Shown piece by piece: positions 40,001-51,760 of a stretch of DNA of 64,000 nucleotides. Under the pieces are notes generated by a model. The model was not told the DNA's origin and ran no database searches. It saw only the letters and a list, made by a program, of their open reading frames with translations. Each line of letters begins with the position of its first letter. Within the stretch, counting starts at the first letter, position 1. Source of the DNA: Aquila chrysaetos chrysaetos (lineage: Eukaryota; Chordata; Aves; Accipitriformes; Accipitridae). Made by a program: the position numbers and the translations under genes. The DNA lies in contig NC_044029.1 in NCBI RefSeq assembly GCF_900496995.4, positions 1,302,001 to 1,366,000 on the forward strand. Direction: 5' to 3'.

Positions 40001-43000
40001 TTTTAATTAACTTTGGGATCAGCCCAGCCCCGAAATACTTGTGCTGGCAATATTCCTAAAGCTGCACCGTGCCCCTCCCTACCATTCAGAGTGTGTGACT
40101 TGGTACTTGGCATTAGCCGGCCTAGCAACTACCATGGGATTAAGTTTACTAAAGGGTCGTTGTCAGAATAGTTGGTATAAGATCTAATTTTTTTAAAAAC
40201 ATCCTTTCTCCATCCATTATTGCTGTTTGGCATCCTACATGACTGTTTATGAGCCTTGCTGTAGTTGACAAACACTTAAAAATCATAGATGAAAATAGTG
40301 TAGTCTAATGTTATGTTCCTACTTTCATGAAAAGGAATTTAACTTAAATATTTTTTACAATGCTGAACACCCAACAGCTTGCAATGTGAACACAAGTTGC
40401 TGAGTTTTCTGAGCTTTTGAAAATCAGGCCAAATACTGAATGCCTAGCTTGCCTTCTGCTTGGGGGGGGGGGGGGGGGGGGGAGAACAAAAAGAAAAAGC
40501 CCAGCCTTTACATGTTAACTCTTTTCCCACTAGTTATTGAACCCTTACCAAGCTTCGCCTGTCCTAACCTAGTGTACGCTCCTTGAACATGCCATAAAGT
40601 GGCTGACTGATAATACCTTTTTGTCAGTCAGTCTTTTGGAACTTAATAATACTAAAAATTCATTCGTGTTTCTATTCTGTTTCACAGACTCAAGGCATTG
40701 AAACTCAACATAAGATATTTCAGGTACTTGAACCAGTGAAAAAAGGTAAACATTATATGTTTGTTTAATTCTTAAAATCCCAATAAGCCATTTTTTTTCT
40801 AGAATCACAAGCCTCAGTAGGGAGTATCTTCCAAAAAGATAAGTACAGAGTTTCTTGGCTGGGATTTCACTCAGTCTCAGCATTTGGAAGAGCTCATTTT
40901 TCTTTAGTTTAAACTGTCCTCATCACATTATTACACTCTGCTTTACTGATTGGGAACAGTCTCACTGGAGAAAAACAACCGGAGGCAAATTCCAGAGAGG
41001 TGAAAAAATACTTGCTCCTATTGGCAGTAGGATACATGCATTTGTAATAATGCGCTCATTTGGTCCAGAGAAACTAGAGGAGAAAACATTCATTGAAGTC
41101 AAACAAGGCAGGCCAAATCCTATGGAAAATTAGGATCAACCAGAACTTTTTGGTTTCAATACAGACAAAATGAAAGAAGCAAATATGGAGGCTAAGGAAA
41201 CAGAACTGGAGGACTTGTGTCATTGCAAGCACTAGGAAATCTAGGAAAGATTTAGGTGTCAAAGTGAACAAGTAGCTGAGCATGAGTTATCTTCATACTG
41301 TGCCACGAGGACAAATACAGTTCTTCCATATGTGAAAATAGGAGGGAAAAGCTATTTTGACTTCTTTGTAGAACTTCTCTGAGACTAATACTGACTTACT
41401 TTGACTGCTTCTAGTGTCATCATTATTTTAAAGAATTTTTTAAAAAAGAAGAATGCAAAAGAGAACCCCTGAAAGTATTTAAGAACCGAAGACAAGCTCC
41501 TGTCATGACACTTAGAGAGTTCAGCCACTTTATGATGAAATGAGACTTTATGGGATGAAAATTGTCCCCTAATATACAAGGACATTCTGCAGTAGAGCAG
41601 CTCAGAGTAGTGGGGATAGCATCAGTCGAAGAAAAAGAAAGCATGAGAAGCTGTGGCTGCAGTTGATAAGACAGAAATTTGCATTAGAAGTAAGAGATGC
41701 ATGTTTTGGCAGGGAGTCAGAACACCCAGTAGTGCAAATCCCAGATGTAGTACGTTTTCTGTCTCGCTTCAGTCGAACACAAAATCTGCAACAGGGTTCA
41801 TAGAAAACTGAATGAAATTGCTGGTCTATTTTTCATGGTAGGTGAAACAAATGATGAGATAATCTGTGGTTCTTTTTGGCCTTAAAAATCTGACCTTTAT
41901 AAACTTTTAATTTTTGACATTGAAACAGAATAGGCTTCTTACAGGAGCGTAGAGTTTATTGAATTCAGGAGTTTAAGGATAGGGTTTGGTAGAGTTTTTG
42001 GTAGGGTTTGAATTGAAAACATTGGTGTGGACAGAGTACTGAAAAAACAATGGAATTTGTTATGCCTGGTGTCAAACTTTGTGGCTTCACAGATACGCTA
42101 AAAGCGGTGAAACAGCCTCCTATCAAGCGTACAAAACCAACAAGTTAATCTGTGAGGAAAATAGCGAAGTAGAAATGTCCTGAACACAAAGCTGCCTGCC
42201 CTCACCTCACAGTGTCATAAGTCAGCATTCATTGATTTTAGACATTGTTATTATGTTTACTTATTCCAACAAACACCTGTGAGCAGTGTTAATTACAGCA
42301 TCATGTTACTTTTTAAAAATTCTTACAGTTCATATTCTTGCCAAAATTTTGCAAAGCTGATATTACATTTCACTTCTGACCTCTCCTACACAGATAAACA
42401 AGCCTTATGAAATATTCTGAGAATTACAAAAAGAAAATAAAAGGATTCTTCTCATTGAAATAAGAGCTTTAAAATCTTTTCCAGATGTCACGTCAGCAAA
42501 TCATACAGAACACTACTTCAGCTGTTGTTTTCATGAGCAGGGATCTAGAATTCCTCAGTGAGGACCAGATGAGAAATACTAAAATAGTCATACTTATTAT
42601 CTGTGGTTTTATATAAATCTTGTGGGGTTTATGGATTCATAGGGAGCTATCACAGATCAGTTAAACAGAGGAATGTGAGAACATACTACTTATTCTCTGC
42701 CTACGGTTAAGGATACTGGAATTAATTCTGAGGACAATCCTTATTCATGTGATTTTCACACTTTGGGTGATGAAAATCTAACAGTGTCATGCTGTAGTGG
42801 CATGTTTTAGTAATGACTTTGTGCGTGGTTCTGAATTCCTGTCTTGTTTTTCTCAGACATGTATCCAGAGCTATTCTGCCTTATGACTACTTTGTTTTTG
42901 TCTTGGAGAACTTAACCAGAAAAAAAAAAAAACAAAGCAGCATGGTAACTGAAAAACTAACAGATGAATATTTTGTTTGTGAAAGGGTTTGTAGGAAGAA

Positions 43001-46000
43001 TGTGCCTGTGATAGGAGAGGACTGGATTCATTGATTGAGGAGATCCTGTGTTCTTAATGTATTTTTTAAACCTATGTAAATATAACTGGAAGGTTTCCCT
43101 GTGTTTTGCCCTCCCTACTTTATTTTGGCCAGGTGGGTTAAATATTATTAATGAAATTCAGTATCAACTGTATAAAGCACCTCTTCACTTAGAATAAAGG
43201 GAGCTTCAAAATGTTGTAAACGATGTGTCTAAGGGACGTGCCTGCGCATACACTGTCAGACCTGGTTCATCTCACCCATGGACCTTACGCAGTAGTTTCC
43301 TGCCTCACCGGGGCCATGCCTGTCACACCAGCCAACGTGCTGGAGTTCCATGTCTTGAGAAGGAAGATGCCTGAGCCACCTGCAGTATGGAGGGAGAGGT
43401 GAAGTTAAAAGTGACTGCCCCTCTGCCAGCCTCTAAGTCTGGGCACAAATCATTACAGGTGTAATTGGCTTCTGTGGGACAGGCAGTCCAGTTAAGTACA
43501 GTTTAAGTACCGGTACAGTTGAGTACATTTAAGTGTTCTGACTGATAAGGGCTTGCCTGCCAAAGAGGAGATTAATAAAGAATGCATTTTTAAATGTTTT
43601 TGCAATCTTGGCTGACTTTAAAGAACTTTCTTCCCCAGCTGCAGCTGTTCATTCCTAGCTATTGTGTACCATACCCAAGGGTAAAAATTTAACAGATCAC
43701 ATTCTTCTAAGCTTTCCTGGAATTGATGTTGCTTAGAGGAAGGGAAACAAACAAACAAACAAAACCCAAACAAAAACAACAAAAAAACCCAAACACCAAA
43801 TCCTGGCTCTTAATACTTTGTTACTGTGGTTTTTAGATCCGGACTGGAGTACTGTCCCACAGCCTGTAAAACACTTTATATCCCCTTTTTCTCCCTCCTA
43901 CTGCTCTTCCGGAGATGTCTTATCAGCAGGGTGTGTAGTGAAGGCAGGTGCTATATATGTACCTGAGAGGAAACAATTTCTAGCCCAAAGGTTGCTGTCA
44001 CTCAGGTACTTTTATCTCACCTGCACCGCACCCCTGTTCAGCTGCTGCCCGAATGCAGTGGCACCACCACGCTGGAGGCTGCCACACTACTTAACTTCTA
44101 GCTTCCCTGGGTGCTGGCACTGCTCGTGCCCTGGGGCACCTTGTTCTTACGCAGCCAGCAGTCCATGAACACCTACCGCCTGTCGAGATCAGCCGGGTGG
44201 CACCAGCTCTTCTCTCCCACTCCCACCCATGTTGCTTGACCAGTGGGGCTCGACATAGTACTCGTGCTCTGGAGATGTCTGTTAGGACCCTAGTCCAGTG
44301 TCATTTGGATGTCAAACACTTGCTTTCCTTGGAGCAGACGCTAGGAGTGAGAACATGTTCTTCAACAGAGCTGCATGCTTACCAAAACAAAATAATCATG
44401 TTGCCTTTGGCACCTTCACTTCCTGATTCAGGGTTCTATGCATAGTGGAACAGTTTCAGAGTATCTTCCTAGATACCTAGAGTATCTTTTTCCCAAAACA
44501 GCCTTTATTAGGCAATAGATGAAGAAGGGGAGGTGGGCATGTGAGTTGGAATCTGCTCAATATGAAGAAAATCTTAATCCCCACAACTAGTCATCTGAGT
44601 AAATGGCTTGATGTCCAGCAATGTCTGCTTACTGTAACTCTACTTACTGTTACAGTAAGTAGAGTTACCATAAGTAGAGTTACAGTAAGTAACTGTATCA
44701 GCCTCAGCCAGTTATTGAGTCTGAACTGGCCAAGACAAAATTTGGATGTTTCATTGTGTTGATGGTTTTTTTTAAGAGATCTGATACGTGCTTTCAGTGT
44801 TTTTCTTTTTTCTACTTTTTACAGTAAAATTGCCAATTGCAGCGTCTGCCAAACAAGTAGGAGAGGATTTCAGGTAGGATACTATTATATTTTACAAGTT
44901 TCTAGTATTTTTCACAAAGCGGGAGTGAGATAATGATCCCAGCCTGTTTCCTCTACAAATCCACTCTCCTCCTTTTTATGCTCCTCTGACACTGTGCTTC
45001 ATTGTTTTTCATTCATAAACTAGACAACTGTCCTTGGCCAATTCATGCTGTGGTTGAGACTGCAGTGGAAGGTGATATTAGAGAAGCAGAGAATCCTCTT
45101 TCCTCCATCTCATCTGGAGCACCAGCCCCCCTCCTTCAGCACATAGCTGAAGCTCTTTTCCCCAGCTTTGCTGGACTCACTGGCTCACAGGCACCGATCT
45201 GGTGCTTTTCTGGAGGAAGGGGTGATTGCTGCTGCCTTGGGAGGGAGAGAGAAAATAGGGCCATGCAGCTACTAAGAAACAGGGCACAGGTGAGAAAATA
45301 AAGGCCAAGCCAGGCTAGGTAGCACGGACAGTCCAAAACAGACATTTACTTATTTAGAATGGTTGGATATCTTAAAATCACAATATTGTCATGGTGCTAG
45401 TGCATAGCTTATTGGTAGTGCACTCCCTTCACTTCTGGGTTCTCATGCTTTGGTGATGAACAATGATGGTTGTACACTCTTAGGGGTGTGCAAGGCCCCG
45501 TGGCAGTAACACTGACAATCAGTGTTGACTACTTTCTTACTGATAGCATAAAAAGTTCTGTGTCTTGCCAAGTATACATGTGGCTGTTGTTGGGTAATGG
45601 AGCAAAGCGGAGTTAGCTAGCTAGTTAGATTGCAGCGGATCCTGCCACAAACACTTTATGAAATAGTACATATTAATTTGTTCACACTAACTGATTTCAA
45701 GGACTCCAGCTTTGCACCTTGCAGCTCAGACTTTGCTACACAAACCTGAAAATTGTGGGCTCTCCCCTGAAAAAAGAGGAAAGAAATGTCTTTGGTGTCT
45801 GTCTTTACTTCTGTGATGATAAGGTAACCCTCTGCTGTTTCTATGATGGGTACTTCTGGCTGACGCAGAAAGGATAGTGGTATAATGGCTACATGATATT
45901 GGCAATAGTGTCCTTAAGAGAGTATCATGGCATTGTGGTTCTTTGTAGTTTGAAATACAGTAAATTACTTCTTTTCTTTTGGGGGTTTGTTTTTCCCCCC

Positions 46001-47198
46001 TCATATGATTCTTGGGAAATGCTTCAGACTAAAGTAGCAGGAATTTTACCTGTAAGGATTTTCTATTCTGCATGGTCATCTTTATGTATATCTTGTCATG
46101 AAATTGTGTGGAGATAAAATATTGTCTGGCCTGACCTCTGTGTGTTTTAGCTCTGAGAGTCTCACCCAGGATACTAAAGGCAGTCATGAAAAGCCGTCTG
46201 TGCCACAGGAGGCAGGAAAAAGTGTGTGCCGTGATACGATCCTATCCACAAGAGACAATTTCCATTCACCCAGCTTTAATCTGGTCTCCCAGAAGATGAA
46301 GAAACACAATGGCAAAAGTGTCTCCAAGTCTGCAGAGAAGACATTTCAATATTTAAAAGGTTTCTCAGTTATTGTTCTATTTGAAATACACCAGAGAATA
46401 GGATTTAGTTCTGTTTGTTGGGTTTCTTGGTCTAGCTGTCTCAAGGTACTGAAAGACATAAGACAGATGGTAGCAGTACATTAGCAGTGCTGGAAAACTC
46501 CTAGGTGTTCAGCAGCAGCTGATAGCACTGTGGCAGATACCAGAACTGGTGTCATGGAGCTCCCTGGCTAAAACACTGGAGGTCCAGAAGCTCATTAACC
46601 TCTTTGTGAACAGCCCAGGGAAAAGAGCTTGGAAAATCTCAACCTAATGGCAAAGGATAATGCCTCTGAAACTGCACTATCCTTCTGCAGTTACTGGTGG
46701 GAGAGGCTCTAGCCATCGGTTCATTGCTTTTCATATGTCTCAGCATTCCATAAAGGCATGTACAGTCTGATGCTGTGAAATGTTGGAATTAGCCTTTCCA
46801 GGGGAGGTCAATAGAATATCATATCGCTGGAGCAATAAAACCAGGTCCTGTGCCTATGGCTGAAGTTTCCACATTTTAGTACTAGATTTTGAATCATGCT
46901 GTGGCTCTCCTTTAGTAAAGGAAATGTTTCTGCCATAATACCAGTTTCTTGTGAAGGAAACCAAAGGCATGTACTTTTTTAGTAAGTAGTAAGTCTGTAG
47001 TAGTTGATATGGATTTGTTTTTTCCTCCTTTTTGGCTCAGGTCATGATCGTACTGCAAAGAGCAATTCAAAAAAGGAAGAAAGGAAAATGAAGGAGAGGC
47101 TCCCCTCAGAAAGCACAAGGTCCAAGAAAACCAGGACAGCAAGCCAGTATGCAAATTTTGGGAAGAGTAAATCCTGCCAGCCACAAGATGCACTGTAG
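22073..47198 (+). CDS. AGBL3: AGBL3 (cytosolic carboxypeptidase 3), 14 proposed coding exons
   Basis: Zinc metallocarboxypeptidase of the M14D (CCP) family that trims polyglutamate side chains of tubulin and other proteins in the cytosol, at microtubules, centrioles and cilia. Joining exons with matching phases gives about 741 residues. The N-terminal CCP domain (roughly residues 100-330) includes [16 protein letters not shown] and HTQWYYFQV. The catalytic domain (about 335-560) has the zinc motif HPGET (His346, Glu349), substrate-binding DLNRKY (Arg406), the third zinc ligand in DVHGH (His442) and catalytic Glu516 in [11 protein letters not shown] Ser/Lys-rich tail follows. All active-site residues are present. 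AGBL3 rather than AGBL2 is chosen because N-terminal wording ([24 protein letters not shown]) and the neighbours TMEM140 and CYREN fit 7q33-type synteny. Least certain are the first exon and the tail exons. Confidence 0.88.
23203..23263 (+). CDS. AGBL3: AGBL3 exon 2
   Basis: Preceded by a long T tract and AG, followed by GTTAAG. Encodes [20 protein letters not shown], resembling the mammalian AGBL3 FVSEDLHRCALLT segment. Ends phase 1. Confidence 0.75.
24552..24734 (+). CDS. AGBL3: AGBL3 exon 3
   Basis: Acceptor TTATAG, donor GTAAGT. Encodes [16 protein letters not shown] at the start and [12 protein letters not shown] at the end, typical of the AGBL2/AGBL3 N-terminus. Ends phase 1. Confidence 0.85.
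26303..26410 (+). CDS. AGBL3: AGBL3 exon 4
   Basis: Acceptor TTTTTCAG, donor GTGGGA. Encodes [18 protein letters not shown] through GTVIYLGEE, a conserved AGBL3 block. Ends phase 1. Confidence 0.85.
30135..30273 (+). CDS. AGBL3: AGBL3 exon 5
   Basis: Acceptor TTCCCCTAG, donor GTAAGT. Encodes [19 protein letters not shown] and then [14 protein letters not shown], the start of the CCP N-domain. Ends phase 2. Confidence 0.9.
30799..31578 (+). CDS. AGBL3: AGBL3 exon 6 (N-domain and zinc motif)
   Basis: A 780-base exon carrying most of the CCP N-domain ([35 protein letters not shown]) and the first half of the peptidase, with [20 protein letters not shown] and DLNRKY. It enters in phase 2 (completing a Val codon) and ends phase 2 before GTAACC. 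Confidence 0.95.
33189..33351 (+). CDS. AGBL3: AGBL3 exon 7
   Basis: Acceptor TATTACAG, donor GTAAGA. Encodes [20 protein letters not shown], which holds the third zinc ligand, and ends [10 protein letters not shown] in phase 0. Confidence 0.93.
34139..34265 (+). CDS. AGBL3: AGBL3 exon 8 (catalytic glutamate)
   Basis: Acceptor CTTTTAAG, donor GTGAGA. Encodes [16 protein letters not shown] and [15 protein letters not shown], the latter with the catalytic Glu. Ends phase 1. Confidence 0.93.
34809..34906 (+). CDS. AGBL3: AGBL3 exon 9
   Basis: Acceptor GCTGCAG, donor GTAAGG. Encodes [20 protein letters not shown], the end of the peptidase domain. Ends phase 0. Confidence 0.9.
35067..35146 (+). 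CDS. AGBL3: AGBL3 exon 10
   Basis: Acceptor CCTGAAG (weak tract), strong donor GTAAGT. Encodes [20 protein letters not shown] then VLDWDS. Ends phase 2. Confidence 0.75.
36266..36324 (+). CDS. AGBL3: AGBL3 exon 11
   Basis: Acceptor CTTCCACAG, donor GTACTA. Encodes [19 protein letters not shown], paralleling the Ser/Asp-rich region after the mammalian catalytic domain. A second donor 8 bases downstream (AAG then GTATGC, exon end 36,332) is at least as strong but would leave phase 0, which does not fit exon 12. Confidence 0.7.
36325..44824 (+). other. Long AGBL3 intron, no further gene
   Basis: An 8.5-kb intron. It holds a 21-base G run at 40,462-40,482, an A-rich (AAAC)n stretch at about 43,748-43,800, and a nested inverted repeat at 44,628-44,689. 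Two splice-bounded fragments (about 40,688 and 43,838) were examined and do not fit the reading phase. Confidence 0.6.
44825..44873 (+). CDS. AGBL3: AGBL3 exon 12
   Basis: Good pyrimidine tract and TTTTTACAG, donor GTAGGA. Encodes [15 protein letters not shown]. Phase 1 in and phase 2 out, as required by its neighbours. Short and not strongly conserved, so the call rests on splice signals and phase. Confidence 0.6.
46151..46359 (+). CDS. AGBL3: AGBL3 exon 13
   Basis: Acceptor GTGTTTTAG. Encodes [20 protein letters not shown] through [11 protein letters not shown], a polar tail. Its donor is weak (G then GTTTCT). If unused, the frame continues about 41 codons to a stop at 46,482-46,484, giving an alternative C-terminus. 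Confidence 0.65.
47041..47198 (+). CDS. AGBL3: AGBL3 exon 14 and stop codon
   Basis: Acceptor TTTGGCTCAG. Encodes a Lys/Arg-rich tail ([32 protein letters not shown]) ending QPQDAL and TAG at 47,196-47,198. Phase matches exon 13. Confidence 0.7.
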
Positions 47199-48425
47199 TT
47201 CTCCCTGCCATTACTGCCTGAAGCAAAGAACAGACACCATGCTGCAAAATATCGGGGTATATTTTGGAGCCCCAGTTCTTCAGCCAATGAAGGCACATGA
47301 AAGTGTCATGTAGCTGATTTGCTTAAACAGTTCCCAAGACTTTGGTTATGGATTATGACTCTACCAGCAAGGCAGTAGATACCCGCAGATATCAAAATTC
47401 TTCTTGCTCTTTTTTTTTCTGAAAAATAGTTCACACACATTGGCTAATGTAGACATGAAGTTTCTCTCACCACATGAAGAAGTATCCTAAATTCTAAACC
47501 AGTTTAGCAGCGAGTCTCTCCTGAATATAAAGTATCATTTGTCTTAAACAGTAGATACTGGTTTTGTGAGGTAGACTCCCCCCTCCTTCTTTTTTTTCCT
47601 TCTTCATTCTGTTTGGAAGTTTCCCTAAGGTTCTCAGGGAAAGCGATTTATACCAAGCAGCTGAAGCCACCATTCCTTGATCATAGTAGAGAAACTGGAG
47701 AGTCATAAGCCACAACAATCATTCCCCCTTTCACCGACAAACCAAATACATGTTACACTCAAAAACATTTGACATAAAATCTGTACACAAATAGTCCATC
47801 TGTGGAACTCTCTGCTAAAGGATGTCATGGATGCAAAAAACATACATGGATTCAGGAGGATAGGTACCTTATAGATAGACCACTGGGAGTTTTTGAATAG
47901 ACACATACGGCTTGGGAAATCTCAGCTGAAAAGAGTGAGAATCTAGGAGAGTGCTTGGGAAAAGCATTGGATATGTTTGTTCTGTTCCTGCTCTCCCCTG
48001 GGCATCCACACATGGTCACCTTGGAGGGGGGGTGCTGTGATAGAGGGCCCCTTGCCCTAAAGCAGTGTGGCCATTCATGTGTTCTTACATACCTGGGTAA
48101 TATTTTATTCGTAACAGTCATATACCTGCACAGTTTGCATTTTTCTTAATGTGTGTAGCATTGTACAGGCAAGATGAAAAATACACTGTTTAAGACAGGT
48201 ACTGAGTTTTGTTTCCTTTAAATTTCCTAGCACTTAGGATTGCCCAGTAAGCAAGTCAGTGGTCTTCCTCTCTCTACCTTGTCTCTGTCTCTACAGCATG
48301 CTCCATTTTAGTCTGTACATTGGAACCTATTGCTGCAAAATCAGGGCCATTAACTTTTGAGCATTTGAGAGGGGCTGTGCTAGAATTGCCAATAATAAAT
48401 AAAACCTAAATTATATTGCTTCAGG
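47199..48425 (+). other. AGBL3: Probable AGBL3 3' untranslated region
   Basis: No coding frame continues past the TAG. Overlapping AATAAA signals at 48,394-48,399 and 48,398-48,403 are the best poly(A) candidates; another lies at 48,632-48,637. Length is inferred from these signals. Confidence 0.5.
47785..47905 (+). mobile_element. Ancient CR1-type LINE 3' fragment
   Basis: The plus strand matches an old CR1 3' region in sense order: TGTGGAACTCTCTGCTAAAG, then GATGTCATGGATGCAAAAAA, then ACATGGATTCAGGAGGATAG. This is the same family section as at 8.1 kb but in the opposite orientation. Heavily diverged and dead. It sits within the likely AGBL3 3' UTR. Confidence 0.5.
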
Positions 48426-48639
48426 AAGCCTAGGGTTCAAACTGTGGAGCAACTAACACTGGACCCCCAGACTGAGCTGCACTTCTTTAACTGTACTCTA
48501 TCTGCAAGAAGAAAGAATTGGCCAAATACTTAAAATGTATTGCTGGAAGGAAATACCCCATACAGCCCCTCTGTTGTGCACTGTATAACAAGAAGACAAA
48601 TCATACCGTATTGCAGCAAGACAAATGGAGTAATAAAGA

Positions 48640-51500
48640 CAAAAGTCCTGGGGATTGAGTTCTGGGAGCCTCATATCTGATACCCTGCGGGATTAGGGTT
48701 CAGTCTCACGGAATCCTAAATGCAGCACACGTGCAGACAGCACAAAGCCATTTAGCTTTGCACTGCTTTGGACTCCGGTTCTTGGGTTGCCAGCAATGTC
48801 CTCATGACAGCTATAGGAAGAAAAGCATAACATTGGTTTCATTTCACTGAGATTTATTTATTGTTAGTTGTCAGCAGATTACAGATGAGAAAAAAAATAG
48901 TCATTTTATGATTTCTTCTGAATAAAAATTATTTCTAAACAATGTAGAAGAAATGAAGTGAGCTCCAACCTCTCTTCTCACCAGCCTAAGGACTCCCACA
49001 GGACTCCCTCAAGTCTTGTACAATGGGGCTGTACTAGCTATAGCTGAGAGGGTTTTTGAGTAACCAGAGGGAGCAGAGTTCTGCTGTGGAGATTCCTTCA
49101 GGAATGAGGACCAGGGTCATGACCAACTTCTGGGAAGCAAGTCTGGTAGCGTACTTTTAAAACAGCAGGCTAAAATAAGCAAAACACTTTTGAAAGTCCC
49201 AGCTCATCTCATGCTTTACCTGTCATTGCTAATATTACTAGAACTGCTGACAGTGTTGCTGTGTGTGCTTTAACGGCACCACAAGGAACTGCAGAGCAGT
49301 TCCTTCCACTGTAAAGCCATGTGAACATCTTAACACACACAAGAAATTACATTTCTATTTCAGGAAGCAATTCCAGGAAGAAACAATTGCATGGGGATTT
49401 AGTGGAAGCTGGCTCCTGGGAAGAGCTCTCCTTTCCCACCCACAGACGCCAGGCCCCAGCAGCCCAAAGACTTGCCCGATCTGTCCCACCTCCAGGGACA
49501 TATGTAGAAGCCCCGCTCCCTTTCTGCTCTCCCTTCCCCTTCTTTCTCCATTAGACATGTTGACGATCATCCCCTGCTTACCTCACCCCACACCCACCAC
49601 ACCTCTCCTCCCCTCCCCAGCTGCTCCATCATCAGACAGACTTTGAGCATCTGAAGCCAAAGGAGCAGCCAGGGGACACCTGTAAAACGTCCCTAGGAAG
49701 AAGAAGAGCGGGGCATATTGCATCCCGCCCAGCCTTCGGGCACAATCTTCCCTGCCCCAATGCCTGGAAGGAGAAGGCAGGGGAACAGCCTGCCAGAGAG
49801 GCAGCCAAAGATATGGAAGGCAGCCTCCCGAATAAGGTCAGTGGTACCAAGGGCAAGTCTTGAGCCCGGGGCTGACTGTACCTCTCCCCACCGGCAGCCT
49901 GGGCATCCCCGGAGGCATTAGGAGCAGCAGAGAGCGAGACCCTGCAGGGGAGGACACACGGGAAACACGGAGGAGCGCTTCCACCAGAGATGCACAATCA
50001 GGCGACCGGCTCTGGCCAGGAAGGTGCCACACTCCAAAAGTAACATTCCCAAATGGTGTGTTTAGTGCTCAGCAGTGCAGAGAAGGCCAGAGGGATGGAG
50101 GTGTGTGCAAAGGCTAAAGCCAGGATGCGTGGCCATCTGTCAGGCTCATGAAGGCTGAGGCGTAGGAGATGGGAAGGGGATCAGACGCCTCTCTAGGAGA
50201 AGTGCCGTGGCATGATGGAGCAGACCCATTGCGGCAGTCATCCCGATTGCCCCAGCAAACAGGACCCCAACGCGAAGTGAGGATGCGTGTGATGGAGCTG
50301 CTTGTGCCTCCTTCATGTGGCAGCAAAACGGCAAACTCCCCTGCGGTGCTGAGGTCAGCGGAGGAGTCGGCTGATCACCAGACCCAAATCGTAACGCCCT
50401 TTTCCTTCCTGAATGACAGAAAAGTGAGCGGTGTGAGGCGAAATCGCGTGACCGCCCCTCGTGAGAGGACAAAAGTGCCTCCTGCCAACGCGTGTTTCCT
50501 CACTGGAACAGAGGTCTCACCTCGGTGCTCTCTGCTCGTACCCCAATTTCGCAGCCAGCAGCCCCAGTGTTAGTTACCGGCCATACTCAGCCCCAAGGCT
50601 TCCTTCTGTGTCCCCGCCATTCACCAGCTATGGCCTGCTAGGCTTTATTTGCTGCAAACCTTCCACTCCCACCCCTGATTTCTCCCACCGTAACCCCAGC
50701 CCAAGCTATGTGTGATCCGAACCACCTCAATCCAGATCCTTGTCCTTCTCAGTGCTAAAATTATTCCACGCACGCAGGCTGGGTAGGAAGGCACCTCCCC
50801 ACCGCTACCTGCCTGATGGCCCTATCCATCGAGCTTCTCTTCTTCCTCCCGTATTTCCCTTCACCTCCCTTGTGCTCTCGGATGCGAGTGCCTATATTAC
50901 AGGCTCACAACCTCTGTACCACCCGGAGGGTTCCAGACCATGCCTAGATGTGGAACGACTAGGTGGGACTCCATGAACAGCTTCATGGCTAGGTGTCCCA
51001 CACGTACCCCTCCCCAACACACACCTCTCTACCAGACCCAGCACCAAGGCTGCTTACAGGACAGGACAAGCAGTTCTGGACCCGGCCAGGAGGACTAAAG
51101 GAAGGAGAATTTTACCCCTTACATCACTCGAGGTTTCACAGGTTTCCTGTCGCGGCAGGCAGCTTGCCGCGTCCGCGCCGTGCCTGCGTAGGCGCCGCGT
51201 CTGCAGGCGAGGGGGAGTCGGGGCAAAGCTGGGTCTGGGAAGCGGAGGGAGGGGAGCAGCGTTCAAAGTGCAAGAAGGGCGAAGTGGTCAGTGAACGCCG
51301 ACAGTGTTGGGGTTGGCACTGGGATGGTCGGTCACCTCCACAGAAGTGTCCAAACAGAACGAACTCGTCTCGGCCCCCACGGACACCCAAGCTGCTCTAG
51401 TAGCACAACTTTCCTGGGTGAGCTTAGCCCGGTCAGTTATTCACGTCGGTCAGCGCAGCTGGGAGAAGAAAGTGCAAACCCGCCACCGCTTTGGATGGCA
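48640..51500. other. Intergenic DNA, rising GC, no gene recognised
   Basis: Spacer between AGBL3 and TMEM140. Frames lengthen as GC rises from about 49.5 kb but overlap on both strands and resemble nothing known. A CpG-rich patch lies at about 51,145-51,235. Confidence 0.4.
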
Positions 51501-51509
51501 GTGGCAGCG

Positions 51510-51760
51510 CTCGGCCTGTTTTCTTGCTCATATTTATTAGATGACGCAGCATCAGGGAGGAGCATTGCATCAGGCTCCCACGACCTTCAAAACTGAAAGA
51601 GAAACCAGAGGCAGCTGTTTGTGACACACCAGGGGCTGCGGTGTCAGAGCCCAGACGCCACGGGACCTGGCAGCAGCCACAGACGGGCTCGGCTCGCCGG
51701 GGTGGCACCTCGGCCCTCTCCAGCGAGTTTCAGCTCCGCACCCAGCCAGATGGGCAGCCC
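51510..51760 (+). promoter_or_regulatory. TMEM140: Candidate TMEM140 promoter and 5' non-coding exon
   Basis: A TATA-like CATATTTATTAG near 51,528, an ISRE-like GAAAGAGAAACC at 51,595-51,606 and a strong donor (GCCC then GTAAGTAT, GT at 51,761) follow each other within 240 bp. TMEM140 coding sequence sits right after a splice acceptor at 55,746, so an upstream untranslated exon is expected, and in mammals the gene is interferon-induced. The link across 4 kb is inference. Confidence 0.4.
51595..51606 (+). promoter_or_regulatory. ISRE-like element
   Basis: GAAAGAGAAACC fits the GAAANNGAAANN core bound by IRF/ISGF3 factors. Context with the candidate TMEM140 first exon makes it credible; isolated matches do occur by chance. 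Confidence 0.4.

Noticed and set aside
40688-40730. Splice-bounded fragment ([12 protein letters not shown])
   Set aside because: Needs phase 0 on both sides; exon 12 cannot follow in phase 0 because it begins with TAA.
43838-44008. Possible AGBL3 exon ([14 protein letters not shown]...)
   Set aside because: Has an acceptor and a donor, but including it puts exon 12 in a frame that hits a stop in exon 13.
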